Both the position numbers and the translations under genes were made by a program. 26,630 bases of DNA. Origin: an uncultured bacterium. Lineage in GTDB: Bacteria; Actinomycetota; Coriobacteriia; Coriobacteriales; Coriobacteriaceae. The notes below the pieces were generated by a model. It was not told the DNA's origin and made no database searches. It was given only the letters and a program-made list of their open reading frames with translations. Below are positions 7,903 through 15,480 of the stretch, piece by piece; position 1 is the first letter of the stretch; each line of letters opens with the position of its first letter. The stretch covers positions 1-26,630 of the forward strand of contig CAJMPZ010000031.1 in NCBI GenBank assembly GCA_905215445.1, written 5' to 3'.

Positions 7903-7967
7903 GTTGCGGTGAAATACGGACTGTTAAAGCCTGTTAAGCCGTCAAACGGTCCCTATTTCACCGCAAC
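7903..7967. repeat. Long palindromic element at the island/ribosomal junction
   Basis: GTTGCGGTGAAATA (7903-7916) is perfectly complementary to 7954-7967. After one C/C mismatch, GGAC (7918-7921) pairs with GTCC (7949-7952). The loop holds a near-tandem repeat of CTGTTAA (7921-7927 and 7931-7937) and a small CCG/CGG stem. No T-run follows on either strand, so a REP/MITE-like repeat is as likely as a terminator. Confidence 0.75.
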
Positions 7968-8066
7968 TGCCATTTTCCTCCGTCCCCTAGGGATCAATAT
8001 GTGCGGGGGAGTTGTGGAGTTGTGCAGGCAGACGAGGTTTTTCTGGAAATACGCTCTCGATGCGCG

Positions 8067-8072
8067 TATAGT
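8067..8072 (+). promoter_or_regulatory. Candidate -10 box for the ribosomal operon
   Basis: TATAGT (5 of 6 to consensus) lies about 138 bases before rplE. No good -35 lies 16-18 bases upstream. A promoter is needed somewhere in this gap if the operon is not read from xdhC, which is the main reason for naming it. Confidence 0.3.
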
Positions 8073-8209
8073 ACCGATTGTTTTGTCGGCTCCTGCTGTG
8101 TCGAGTCCAAACCGCGAAATGCCATGAGCGGCGCGGATGCAGCCAGGAGGCACGAGGACAACCCATCGTGGCCACGCCCCGTGCTTAAAACCCCGAGAAG
8201 GAGTGAACA

Positions 8210-8767
8210 ATGGCAGAAGAGAAGTATGTGCCGCGTCTGAAGACCAAGTACAACAACGAGGTCAAGCAGCAGCTTCAGGACAAGTTCCAGTACGAGAACG
8301 TCATGATGATCCCCAAGTTTGAGAAGATCGTCGTGAACATGGGTGTCGGCGAGGCCGCTACCGATTCCAAGGCCATCGACGGTGCCGTGCGCGACCTGCG
8401 CGCCATCACCGGCCAGCAGCCGATGATCACCCGTGCCCGCAAGTCCATCGCTACCTTCCGCCTGCGCGCTGGTATGCCGATCGGCTGCAAGGTTACCCTG
8501 CGTGGCGACCGTATGTGGGAGTTCTTCGATCGTCTGACCTCCGTCGCGATCCCCCGTATCCGCGACTTCCGCGGCATCTCCGCCAAGAGCTTCGACGGCC
8601 GTGGTAACTTCTCCATGGGCGTCACCGAGCAGCTCATCTTCCCCGAGATCGACTTCGACTCCGTCGATCACCAGCGTGGTATGGACATCACTTTCGTGAC
8701 CACCGCCAACACCGATGAGGAGGCCAAGGCCCTTCTGGACGCCTTCGGTTTCCCGTTCAAGAAATAG
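8210..8767 (+). CDS. rplE: 50S ribosomal protein L5
   Basis: A 185-residue L5, which binds 5S rRNA and contacts the P-site tRNA in the central protuberance. Family signatures include the IVVNMGVGEA stretch (about 40-49), TGQQPMITRARKSIA and the C-terminal GMDITFVTTA. The length is normal. ATG 8210 follows AAGGAG (8198-8203). It is the first gene of the ribosomal run in this window, whereas in most bacteria rplN and rplX come directly before it. The 79-base gap to rpsN contains a strong hairpin. Confidence 0.97.
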   Translation: MAEEKYVPRLKTKYNNEVKQQLQDKFQYENVMMIPKFEKIVVNMGVGEAATDSKAIDGAVRDLRAITGQQPMITRARKSIATFRLRAGMPIGCKVTLRGDRMWEFFDRLTSVAIPRIRDFRGISAKSFDGRGNFSMGVTEQLIFPEIDFDSVDHQRGMDITFVTTANTDEEAKALLDAFGFPFKK

Positions 8768-8783
8768 GTTCACCTGCCCTATG

Positions 8784-8811
8784 AGCGCCGTTCCCAGAAG
8801 GGGGCGGCGCT
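8784..8811 (+). other. Strong intercistronic hairpin between rplE and rpsN
   Basis: AGCGCCG (8784-8790) pairs with CGGCGCT (8805-8811), and the inner TTCCC/GGGGG extends it to 12 bp (two G-U pairs) closed by an AGAA tetraloop. No T-run follows, so it is more likely an RNA processing, stability or protein-binding element than a terminator. Confidence 0.6.
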
Positions 8812-8846
8812 TGGGGCGAACAATACTCTATGTGAGGAGGATATAA

Positions 8847-9032
8847 GTGGCTAAGACATCGATGATCGTCAAGTGCAATCGCAAACAGAAGTTCTCTACT
8901 CGTGAGTACACGCGCTGCCAGCGCTGCGGCCGTCCGCACTCTGTGTACCGCAAGTTCGGCCTGTGCCGTGTCTGCTTCCGCGAGCTTGCACTCAAGGGCG
9001 AGCTTCCCGGCGTTAAGAAGGCCAGCTGGTAA
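8847..9032 (+). CDS. rpsN: 30S ribosomal protein S14, zinc-binding (type Z)
   Basis: A 61-residue short S14 with two CxxC pairs (Cys24/Cys27 and Cys40/Cys43) that bind zinc, typical of the zinc-requiring form. It sits in the small-subunit head. The start is GTG 8847, preceded by GAGGAG (8834-8839); the translated product MAKTSM fits the family start. Some actinobacteria also keep a longer zinc-free S14 elsewhere, which cannot be judged here. Confidence 0.96.
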   Translation: MAKTSMIVKCNRKQKFSTREYTRCQRCGRPHSVYRKFGLCRVCFRELALKGELPGVKKASW

Positions 9033-9087
9033 GTCACTACCAGCGTTTCAAGCATCAGTTTGGAACAGGGAAAACGCGCTAAAAAGG

Positions 9088-9110
9088 CTTTGCCGTTAAG
9101 GGCGGCGAAG
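9088..9110 (+). other. Intercistronic hairpin between rpsN and rpsH
   Basis: CTTTGCCG (9088-9095) pairs with CGGCGAAG (9103-9110) over 8 bp including one G-U, with a 7-base loop. It lies in the 119-base gap before rpsH and has no T-run. Confidence 0.45.
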
Positions 9111-9151
9111 AACCAAGAGCACGTGTTCATCAAGAACGAAGGAGAATCTGT

Positions 9152-9550
9152 ATGAACCTTACAGACCCGATCGCAGATATGCTTACGCGCATCCGTAACG
9201 CTAACTCTGTGAACAAGGCCACGGTCTCCATGCCGAGCAGCAAGAAGCTCGTCGAGATCGCTCGTGTTCTGCACGAGGAGGGCTACATCGAGGGCTACGA
9301 TGTCGAGGACACCGTTCCCCAGAAGACTCTGCACATCACGCTTAAGTATGGTCCCAAGAAGGCTAAGGTCATCAACGGCATCCGCCGCATTTCCAAGCCG
9401 GGCCTGCGTAAGTACACCGGCGTTGCCGACATGCCCCGCGTCCGCGGTGGCCTTGGTACCGCCATCATTTCCACCAGCCATGGCGTCATGACCGACCGCG
9501 ATGCTCGCAAGCACAACGTCGGCGGCGAGATCATCGCTTACGTCTGGTAA
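9152..9550 (+). CDS. rpsH: 30S ribosomal protein S8
   Basis: A 132-residue S8, an early 16S rRNA binder in the small-subunit platform. It starts with the typical DPIADMLTRIRNA and ends with GGEIIAYVW; STSHGVMTDRDAR is the conserved rRNA-contact region. The length is standard. AAGGAG (9139-9144) precedes ATG 9152. In E. coli, S8 represses the operon by binding the rplE start region; no such site was verified here. Confidence 0.97.
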   Translation: MNLTDPIADMLTRIRNANSVNKATVSMPSSKKLVEIARVLHEEGYIEGYDVEDTVPQKTLHITLKYGPKKAKVINGIRRISKPGLRKYTGVADMPRVRGGLGTAIISTSHGVMTDRDARKHNVGGEIIAYVW

Positions 9551-9583
9551 TTCGCTCGGTAGGTAGAAGGAAAGGAGATCACC

Positions 9584-10120
9584 GTGTCTCGTATCGGTAA
9601 TAAGCCTGTCAAGATTCCCGCCGGAGTCGAAGTGGCAGTCAACGGCAACAACGTTGTCGTCAAGGGCCCCAAGGGCCAGCTCGAGCTCGATGTCTTTGAG
9701 AAGCTCGCTATCAACGTCGAGGACAACGTCCTCACCGTTTCCCGTCCCGACGACGAGCGTGAGACCCGTGCCCGCCACGGCCTCACCCGCGCCCTCATCC
9801 ACAACATGGTTGTTGGCGTTTCCGAGGGCTTCGAGAAGAAGCTCGAGCTCGCCGGCGTCGGTTACCGCGTGCAGCAGAAGGGCAAGAACCTCGAGTTCTC
9901 CCTGGGCTTCTCGCACCCCGTGATCGTCGAGGCTCCCGAGGGCATCACCTTCGAGGTTCCCGACAACACCCACGTGAACGTCAAGGGTATCAACAAGCAG
10001 CAGGTCGGTCAGATCGCCGCTGAGATCCGCGGCCATCGTCCTCCCGAGCCTTACAAGGGCAAGGGTATCCACTACGTTGGCGAGCACATCCGCCGCAAGC
10101 TGGGTAAGGCCGCCAAGTAG
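9584..10120 (+). CDS. rplF: 50S ribosomal protein L6
   Basis: A 178-residue L6 located near the factor-binding site of the large subunit. It opens with the classic MSRIGNKPVKIPAGV, and the C-terminal signature is PEPYKGKGIHY. The length is normal with two repeated domains. Initiation is from GTG 9584, with AAAGGAG (9571-9577) as ribosome site. It is separated from rplR by 75 bases with a hairpin. Confidence 0.97.
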   Translation: MSRIGNKPVKIPAGVEVAVNGNNVVVKGPKGQLELDVFEKLAINVEDNVLTVSRPDDERETRARHGLTRALIHNMVVGVSEGFEKKLELAGVGYRVQQKGKNLEFSLGFSHPVIVEAPEGITFEVPDNTHVNVKGINKQQVGQIAAEIRGHRPPEPYKGKGIHYVGEHIRRKLGKAAK

Positions 10121-10145
10121 TCGTAACCGACTCACTCGCATAAGA

Positions 10146-10183
10146 CCAGCACCCCGTCAGGTGCTGGCAAGATCAACCTTTTT
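10146..10183 (+). other. Intercistronic hairpin with distal T-run between rplF and rplR
   Basis: A perfect 8-bp stem (CCAGCACC 10146-10153, GGTGCTGG 10160-10167, six-base loop) is followed 11 bases later by a T5 run (10179-10183). The distance is too large for a good intrinsic terminator. It may allow partial attenuation or mark an RNA processing site. Confidence 0.5.
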
Positions 10184-10195
10184 AGGAGTTTACGT

Positions 10196-10564
10196 ATGAA
10201 CAAGCATAAGGCGAAGCTGGAAGGCCTCAAGCGTCGTCAGCGTCGTGTTCGCGGCAAGGTCTCGGGTACCTCCGAGCGTCCGCGTCTTCGCGTGACCCGT
10301 ACTAACGCCAACATCTATGCCCAGATCATCGACGACAGCAAGGGCTCCAGCCTGACGCTCGTCTCTGCCTCGACCCTCGAGGCCGAGTTCAAGGGCACCC
10401 ACACCTCGAACAAGGAGGCTGCGGAGAAGGTCGGTCAGCTCGTTGGCAAGCGCGCCATCGAGGCCGGCATCACCAAGGTCGCCTTCGATCGCGGTGGCCG
10501 TATCTACCATGGCCGCGTCAAGGCCCTCGCCGACGGTGCTCGTGCCGCCGGTCTCGAGTTCTAG
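10196..10564 (+). CDS. rplR: 50S ribosomal protein L18
   Basis: A 122-residue L18 that binds 5S rRNA with L5. The basic N-terminus (RRQRRVRGKVSGT), RLRVTRTNANIYAQ and the C-terminal FDRGGRIYHGRVKALAD are all family typical. AGGAG (10184-10188) precedes ATG 10196. The stop codon overlaps the TAGGAGG region that provides the ribosome site of rpsE, indicating coupled translation. Confidence 0.97.
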   Translation: MNKHKAKLEGLKRRQRRVRGKVSGTSERPRLRVTRTNANIYAQIIDDSKGSSLTLVSASTLEAEFKGTHTSNKEAAEKVGQLVGKRAIEAGITKVAFDRGGRIYHGRVKALADGARAAGLEF

Positions 10565-10578
10565 GAGGTATGTAGCAC

Positions 10579-11103
10579 ATGGCTCGTAATCAGAAGCAGC
10601 AGCGCGAGGCCTCCGAGTTCGAGGAGCGCGTCGTTTACATCAACCGCGTGTCGAAGACCGTCAAGGGTGGTCGTCGCATGAGCCTCGTCGCTCTCGTCGT
10701 CGTTGGCGACGGCAAGGGTAACGTCGGCGTTGGCATGGGCAAGTCCGCTGAGGTGCCCCTGGCCATCTCCAAGGCGTCTCTCGATGCCAAGAAGAACATG
10801 TTCCACGTGCCGGTGACCGAGCAGGGCACCATCCCGCACGAGGTTCTCGGCCACTTTGGTGCCGGCCGCATCATCATCAAGCCCGCTGTCGAGGGTACCG
10901 GCGTTATCGCCGGCGGCGCTGTGCGTCCCCTCTTTGAGCTTGCTGGCATCAAGAACGTCCTGTCCAAGTCCCTCGGTACCGACAACGGCCTCAACATCAT
11001 CAAGGCTGCCGTCGAGGGCCTCAAGGAGCTCTCCAGCCCTGAGGACGTCGCGGCTCGCCGTGGCCTGACGGTCTCCGAGATGTTCGTCGGTAAGGAGAAC
11101 TAA
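10579..11103 (+). CDS. rpsE: 30S ribosomal protein S5
   Basis: A 174-residue S5, involved in decoding fidelity and mRNA helicase activity with S3 and S4. It shows the double-stranded RNA-binding N-domain (VVYINRVSKTVKGGRR) and the C-domain with GAGRIIIKPA and TGVIAGGAVR. The length is standard. The ribosome site AGGAGG (10563-10568) is 10 bases before ATG 10579. Only two bases separate it from rpmD. Confidence 0.97.
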   Translation: MARNQKQQREASEFEERVVYINRVSKTVKGGRRMSLVALVVVGDGKGNVGVGMGKSAEVPLAISKASLDAKKNMFHVPVTEQGTIPHEVLGHFGAGRIIIKPAVEGTGVIAGGAVRPLFELAGIKNVLSKSLGTDNGLNIIKAAVEGLKELSSPEDVAARRGLTVSEMFVGKEN

Positions 11104-11105
11104 GC

Positions 11106-11288
11106 ATGGCTGACACCATCAAGATCAAGCAGGTCCGCAGCACCAACGGTTGCAAGCAGGACCAGGTCCGTACTGTCCGTGCCCTCGGTCTCCACAGGAT
11201 CCGCGAGGTTCGCGAGATTGCTGACAACGAGTCCGTCCGCGGCATGATCTTCAAGGTCAAGCACCTTGTCGAGATTGTAGAGGAGTAG
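11106..11288 (+). CDS. rpmD: 50S ribosomal protein L30
   Basis: A 60-residue L30 of the short bacterial type. The patterns IKIKQVRSTNGCKQDQ, TVRALGL and MIFKVKHLVEIVEE are typical. The start lies two bases after the rpsE stop, so translation is probably coupled. rplO follows after three bases. Confidence 0.95.
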   Translation: MADTIKIKQVRSTNGCKQDQVRTVRALGLHRIREVREIADNESVRGMIFKVKHLVEIVEE

Positions 11289-11291
11289 CAA

Positions 11292-11741
11292 ATGCAGCTT
11301 CACGATCTTACTCCCGCGCCCGGTTCCACCAAGAACCGCAAGCGCGTCGGCCGTGGCAATTCTTCGGGTCACGGCACCACTTCTGGCCGCGGTCAGAAGG
11401 GCCAGGGTTCCCGCTCTGGCGGCACCAAGGGTGCCGGCTTCGAGGGTGGCCAGACTCCGCTGGCTATGCGCCTGCCCAAGCTTCCGGGCTTCCGCAACCC
11501 CCGTCGTATCGAGTACACCGCTGTTAACGTTGAGCGTCTCGAGCGTAAGTTCGAGGATGGCGCTGTGATCGACGGTGCCGCTCTTAAGGCCGCTCGCATC
11601 ACCAAGAGCGAGTTCGAGCCCGTCAAGGTGCTCGGCAATGGTGAGCTCACCAAGAAGTTCACGGTCAAGGTCGACAAGGTCAGCGCTTCTGCGCAGGCCA
11701 AGATCGAGGCCGCCGGCGGAAAGGTCGAGCTGCCGTGCTAA
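11292..11741 (+). CDS. rplO: 50S ribosomal protein L15
   Basis: A 149-residue L15, a late-assembly large-subunit protein. The glycine/arginine-rich N-terminal extension (GRGNSSGHGTTSGRGQKG, residues 20-37) that threads into 23S rRNA is clear, as is LPKLPGFRNP. Its last codons overlap the GTG start of secY by 7 bases, a normal arrangement in this operon. Confidence 0.96.
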   Translation: MQLHDLTPAPGSTKNRKRVGRGNSSGHGTTSGRGQKGQGSRSGGTKGAGFEGGQTPLAMRLPKLPGFRNPRRIEYTAVNVERLERKFEDGAVIDGAALKAARITKSEFEPVKVLGNGELTKKFTVKVDKVSASAQAKIEAAGGKVELPC

Positions 11742-13021
11742 ATGGTCTTAAGAATGCTTTCCGCATCAAAGAATTGCGCGAAAAGATTCTTTTTACCATA
11801 GCTATGCTCGTCGTGTACCGCATTGGTGCGCACGTTCCTGTGCCCGGCATTCCCTTCCAGGGGATGCTGGGCCTTTTCTCGACCGATAACAATTCGGTCG
11901 CCGCAGGTGCTATGGCCCTCCTGAATCTTTTCTCTGGCGGCGCGTTGAGCTATGTGTCGGTGTTTTCGCTGGGCATCATGCCTTACATCACCAGCTCGAT
12001 CATCCTCCAGATGCTCCAGGCCGTCGTGCCTTCCCTGCATGAGCTTGCCCGCGAGGGCGAGGTCGGTCAGACCAAGATTACGCAGTATTCGCGTTACCTC
12101 ACCTTGGCTCTGGCAATCCTCAACTCCGTGGGTTACCTCTTCCTCTTTAAGAGCTTCGGCATCAGCTTCAATGGCGCCGGCGCTCCCGAGATCATCTTCG
12201 ACCTCATGATCGTCGGTACGCTCACCGCGGGCGCCATGCTGATCATGTGGATTGGTGAGCTCATCACCCAGCGCGGTATCGGCAATGGCATGTCGCTGAT
12301 CATCTTCGCGAACATCATGGCCGGTCTGCCGCAGGCGATCTTTTCCAGCACCGAGGGCAATGCCGGTGGCATCATCACCATGGCGATCATCTGCGCCATC
12401 ATCCTGCTGGTTATTCCGCTGATTGTTTTCCTTGAGCGCGGCCAGCGCCGCATCCCGGTCTCCTACGCCAAACGCGTCGTTGGCCGTCGCATGATGGGTG
12501 GCCAGACCACCTACCTGCCCATCAAGGTCAACACCGCGGGTGTCGTGCCGATCATCTTCGCTTCGGCGCTGCTGTACTTCCCGGCTCAGATTGCCGTGTT
12601 CTTCCCCGGCATCGGCTGGATTCAGGCAGTTGCCTCTGCGCTTTCGACCGGTTGGCTCAACTGGGTGCTTAACGTTGTCCTCATCGTGTTCTTCGCGTAC
12701 TTCTACACCTCCATGGTGTTCAACCCCGATGACACGGCCGATAACCTTAAGAAGCAGGGCGGCTTTATTCCGGGCGTGCGTCCGGGTAGGGCTACCGCGG
12801 CCTACATCAAGAACGCGCTCAACAAGATTACGCTTCCCAGCGCTGTCTTTTTGGCGCTCATCGCCATCGTGCCTTCGATCATCTTCTCCTTCACGGGTAA
12901 CCATCTGATCCAGGCATTTGGCGGCACGTCCATCCTCATCATGGTCGGCGTCGTGCTCGACACGGTCGATAAGCTCGAAGGCCAGATCAAGATGTATGAT
13001 TACGATGGATTCTTTAAATAG
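11735..13021 (+). CDS. secY: Preprotein translocase subunit SecY
   Basis: A 428-residue membrane protein with the ten hydrophobic segments expected of the SecYEG channel. The N-terminal MLNGLKNAFRIKELREKI is typical, and the cytoplasmic loop ERGQRRIPVSYAKR, which contacts SecA and the ribosome, is intact. The start is GTG 11735, overlapping the end of rplO by 7 bases; no in-frame ATG gives a proper N-terminus. AAAGG within rplO (11720-11724) is the likely ribosome site. It is followed by adk, as in Gram-positive bacteria. Confidence 0.97.
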   Translation: MLNGLKNAFRIKELREKILFTIAMLVVYRIGAHVPVPGIPFQGMLGLFSTDNNSVAAGAMALLNLFSGGALSYVSVFSLGIMPYITSSIILQMLQAVVPSLHELAREGEVGQTKITQYSRYLTLALAILNSVGYLFLFKSFGISFNGAGAPEIIFDLMIVGTLTAGAMLIMWIGELITQRGIGNGMSLIIFANIMAGLPQAIFSSTEGNAGGIITMAIICAIILLVIPLIVFLERGQRRIPVSYAKRVVGRRMMGGQTTYLPIKVNTAGVVPIIFASALLYFPAQIAVFFPGIGWIQAVASALSTGWLNWVLNVVLIVFFAYFYTSMVFNPDDTADNLKKQGGFIPGVRPGRATAAYIKNALNKITLPSAVFLALIAIVPSIIFSFTGNHLIQAFGGTSILIMVGVVLDTVDKLEGQIKMYDYDGFFK

Positions 13022-13039
13022 GCTAGAGGAGGATTGCTC

Positions 13040-13666
13040 ATGAACCTCGTATTGCTCGGAGCTCCGGGTGCCGGTAAGGGCACCGTCGCACAGGAGCTCG
13101 TCGCCGAGTTTGGCGTCGCTCACATTTCCACGGGCGACCTGCTGCGTGCTGCCGTCAAGGGTGGCACCGAGCTTGGTATTCAGGCTAAGAAGTACATGGA
13201 CGCTGGCGAGCTCGTTCCCGACCAGCTCGTGATCGACCTTGTCAAGGAGCGCCTTGCCGCCGATGACGCCCAGCAGGGCTTCATCCTCGACGGCTTCCCG
13301 CGCAACACCGCCCAGGCTGTGACGCTCGATTCCGAGCTCTCCGCCATGGGTCGCGAGATCGACTGCGCCCTTCTGGTCGACGTGGCCCCCGAGGTCATCA
13401 TCGATCGTCTGTCTTCGCGTCGCACCTGCCGCGCCTGCGGTTACACCGGCACCGCTGCCGATGCTACCTGCCCAAAGTGCGCCGGCGAGATGTATCAGCG
13501 CGACGACGACAAGCCCGAGACCATCAAGAACCGTCTCGACGTCTACGAGAAGTCCACGAGCCCGCTCGTCGACTACTATCGTGGCCAGGGTCTGCTCAAG
13601 TCGGTCAACGGTGACCAGGCTCGCGAGACCGTGTACGGGGATGTCAAAGAGGCTCTCGGTCTATGA
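13040..13666 (+). CDS. adk: Adenylate kinase
   Basis: A 208-residue adenylate kinase interconverting ATP, ADP and AMP. The P-loop is GAPGAGKGT (7-15), STGDLLR binds AMP, and DGFPRN is at 84-89. The LID has four cysteines (130, 133, 144, 147), the zinc-binding form found in Gram-positives, with a rather short loop between the CxxC pairs. ATG 13040 is chosen because AGAGGAGG (13025-13032) lies 7 bases before it; a TTG at 13034 would be too close. The stop overlaps the map start in ATGA. Confidence 0.97.
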   Translation: MNLVLLGAPGAGKGTVAQELVAEFGVAHISTGDLLRAAVKGGTELGIQAKKYMDAGELVPDQLVIDLVKERLAADDAQQGFILDGFPRNTAQAVTLDSELSAMGREIDCALLVDVAPEVIIDRLSSRRTCRACGYTGTAADATCPKCAGEMYQRDDDKPETIKNRLDVYEKSTSPLVDYYRGQGLLKSVNGDQARETVYGDVKEALGL

Positions 13667-14451
13667 TCAAGATTAAGTCTGCAACGCAAATCGAGCAGAT
13701 GAAGAAGGCAGGAGCGCTATCTAAGATGGCGCTCCGCCACGTTGGGGCCATGGTCCGCCCTGGTGTTTCGACCTTTGAGCTCGATCAGCTCGCGGAGCAG
13801 ATTATCCGCATGCATGGCGGCACCCCGGCCTTTAAGGGTTACGGTGGGTTCCCCGGAACCATTTGCGCATCGATCAACGATGCCGTGGTCCACGGTATTC
13901 CCAACCCCGATATGATCCTGCGCGATGGCGATATCATCTCCATCGATACGGGAGCCGTTGTTGATGGTTGGGTTGGCGATAACGCTTGGACGTTTTTCGT
14001 CGGCACCCCTACGCCCGAGGCCAAGGCCCTGTGCGAGGTCACGCGCGATTGCCTTAAGGCTGCCATCGAGCAGGCTGTTCCCGGTAACCATATCGGGGAC
14101 GTCGGTTATGCCGTTCAGTCTCTCGCCGAGTCTCACGGTTACGGCGTGCTTCGCGACTATGTGGGTCATGGCATTGGCCGCGTGATGCACGAGGACCCCA
14201 ACGTTCCTAACTACGGAAAGAAGGGGAAGGGCGTTCGCCTCCAGGCCGGCATGGTCATTGCCATCGAGCCGATGGTTACGATGGGTTCCAACCATGTGAG
14301 CACGGGCTCCGACGGTTGGATTGTTACGACCAACGACCACCTGCCCGCCGCGCACTACGAGAACACCGTCGCCATTACCAATGACGGTCCGGTGATTCTC
14401 ACCACGGATGCCCAGGGTGCTTGGTGTTCCTTGCAGGGCGGTGAAATGTAG
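13663..14451 (+). CDS. map: Methionine aminopeptidase, type I
   Basis: A 262-residue enzyme that removes initiator methionine. All expected active-site residues are visible: His78, Asp95 (SIDTG), Asp106 (VGDNA), His169 (GHGIG), His176, Glu202 (IEPM) and Glu233 (HYENT). There is no N-terminal zinc/SH3 extension, so it is the compact class. It overlaps adk by four bases (ATGA), indicating translational coupling. A 143-base gap to infA may hold a promoter. Confidence 0.97.
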   Translation: MIKIKSATQIEQMKKAGALSKMALRHVGAMVRPGVSTFELDQLAEQIIRMHGGTPAFKGYGGFPGTICASINDAVVHGIPNPDMILRDGDIISIDTGAVVDGWVGDNAWTFFVGTPTPEAKALCEVTRDCLKAAIEQAVPGNHIGDVGYAVQSLAESHGYGVLRDYVGHGIGRVMHEDPNVPNYGKKGKGVRLQAGMVIAIEPMVTMGSNHVSTGSDGWIVTTNDHLPAAHYENTVAITNDGPVILTTDAQGAWCSLQGGEM

Positions 14452-14504
14452 GGCTTGCGTCAAATGCACGCCTTAACATTTCAAATGTAACAAGTTCCGC
14501 TTAG

Positions 14505-14533
14505 TTGTGGAGCCATTACGAAGATACTACGAT
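14505..14533 (+). promoter_or_regulatory. Possible internal promoter before infA
   Basis: TTGTGG (14505-14510) and TACGAT (14528-14533) are spaced exactly 17 bases apart in the AT-richer gap after map. The -10 matches 4 of 6 and the -35 three of 6. Another -10-like TAGAAT lies at 14550-14555. An internal promoter here would let infA, rpmJ and the alpha genes be read separately from spc. Confidence 0.3.
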
Positions 14534-14594
14534 ACGTGCATGCGTATTGTAGAATACTCAATCGCTGTCGTTTTCTAGAGAAAGATGATTGCTT

Positions 14595-14813
14595 GTGAAG
14601 AAGGAAGACGCAATTGAGCTCGAGGGTACGGTAAAGGAACCGCTGCCCAACGCCATGTTTAAGGTCGAGCTCGAGAACGGTCATTCGGTTCTGTGCAACA
14701 TTTCTGGCAAGATCCGAATGAATTACATCCGTATTCTCCCCGGTGACAGGGTTGTCGTGGAGCTTTCCCCGTACGACCTGACCCGCGGCCGCATCACCTA
14801 TCGCTACAAATAG
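14595..14813 (+). CDS. infA: Translation initiation factor IF-1
   Basis: A 72-residue S1-type OB-fold protein that blocks the A site during initiation. KKEDAIELEGTV, LPNAMFKVELENGH and SPYDLTRGRITYR match the family along the whole length. GTG 14595 gives the standard N-terminus; an in-frame TTG at 14589 would add two residues. The ribosome site (AGAAAG, 14579-14584) is weak. It is followed by rpmJ after 150 bases. Confidence 0.96.
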   Translation: MKKEDAIELEGTVKEPLPNAMFKVELENGHSVLCNISGKIRMNYIRILPGDRVVVELSPYDLTRGRITYRYK

Positions 14814-14963
14814 CGGCACGCATACACGCACTCCATTTCCGGCTGCAGGCTTAGCTCAACCTACGGTCGGATTGTGTGTGAAGACCAGCCATAGTTTTAA
14901 ACGCCTGCGGCTGGGCGAGTAGATAGTAGGGAAGTAGTTTGAGCGCTACCGAAAGGAAGAACG

Positions 14964-15077
14964 ATGAAGGTACGTCCTTCGGTCAAGAAGATGTGCGATA
15001 AGTGCAAAATCATTAGGCGCCATGGCAAGGTCCTCGTCATTTGCGAGAACCCCCGTCATAAGCAGCGTCAGGGTTAA
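14964..15077 (+). CDS. rpmJ: 50S ribosomal protein L36
   Basis: A 37-residue protein, MKVRPSVKKMCDKCK onward, ending KQRQG. Cys11, Cys14, Cys27 and His32 form the zinc site of the C+ form of L36. GAAAGGAAG (14951-14959) precedes ATG 14964. rpsM follows after 14 bases. The place between infA and rpsM is the standard one in Gram-positive genomes. Confidence 0.97.
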   Translation: MKVRPSVKKMCDKCKIIRRHGKVLVICENPRHKQRQG

Positions 15078-15091
15078 GAGAGGAGACTACG

Positions 15092-15466
15092 TTGGCCCGT
15101 ATTAATGGTGTCGACCTCCCGCGTGAGAAGCGCGTTGAGATCGGTCTGACCTACATTTACGGCATCGGCCGCACCACTGCGACGAAGATCTGCGTCGAGT
15201 GCAACGTTAACGTGGATACGCGCGTTAAGGACCTCACCGAGGATGAGGTTAACGCCATCCGCGATTATATCGACAAGAACCAGATCATGGTTGAGGGTGA
15301 CCTCCGCCGTGAGCGCAACCAGAACGTCAAGCGCCTTATGGACATCGGCTGCAACCGCGGCCTTCGTCACCGCAAGGGCCTCCCGGTCCGCGGCCAGCGC
15401 ACCCACACTAACGCTCGTACCCGCAAGGGCCCGAAGCGTCAGATCGGTGCTAAGAAGAAGAAATAA
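15092..15466 (+). CDS. rpsM: 30S ribosomal protein S13
   Basis: A 124-residue S13 in the small-subunit head, bridging to L5. ARINGVDLPREKR, YIYGIGRTTA and the basic tail GQRTHTNARTRKGPKR are family marks. Initiation uses TTG 15092 after AGAGGAG (15079-15085); no ATG or GTG start gives the conserved N-terminus. Its stop is directly followed by the GGAG used by rpsK. Confidence 0.96.
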   Translation: MARINGVDLPREKRVEIGLTYIYGIGRTTATKICVECNVNVDTRVKDLTEDEVNAIRDYIDKNQIMVEGDLRRERNQNVKRLMDIGCNRGLRHRKGLPVRGQRTHTNARTRKGPKRQIGAKKKK

Positions 15467-15480
15467 GGAGCGCTAGATAG

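Larger units (their letters stand above)
7885..8209. other. Long intergenic stretch between the metabolic island and rplE
   Basis: These 325 bases hold no credible gene; short frames here match nothing and lack ribosome sites. They contain the palindrome at 7903-7967, a possible -10 element at 8067-8072, and a roughly 130-base leader to rplE. rplX, which would normally end here, is absent, and I saw no recognisable remnant of it. Confidence 0.7.

Noticed and set aside
8001..8240. A 79-codon frame across the rplE leader, considered as a remnant of rplX (L24)
   Set aside because: No KOW-type or other L24 pattern is visible, there is no ribosome site, and it runs into rplE in another frame.
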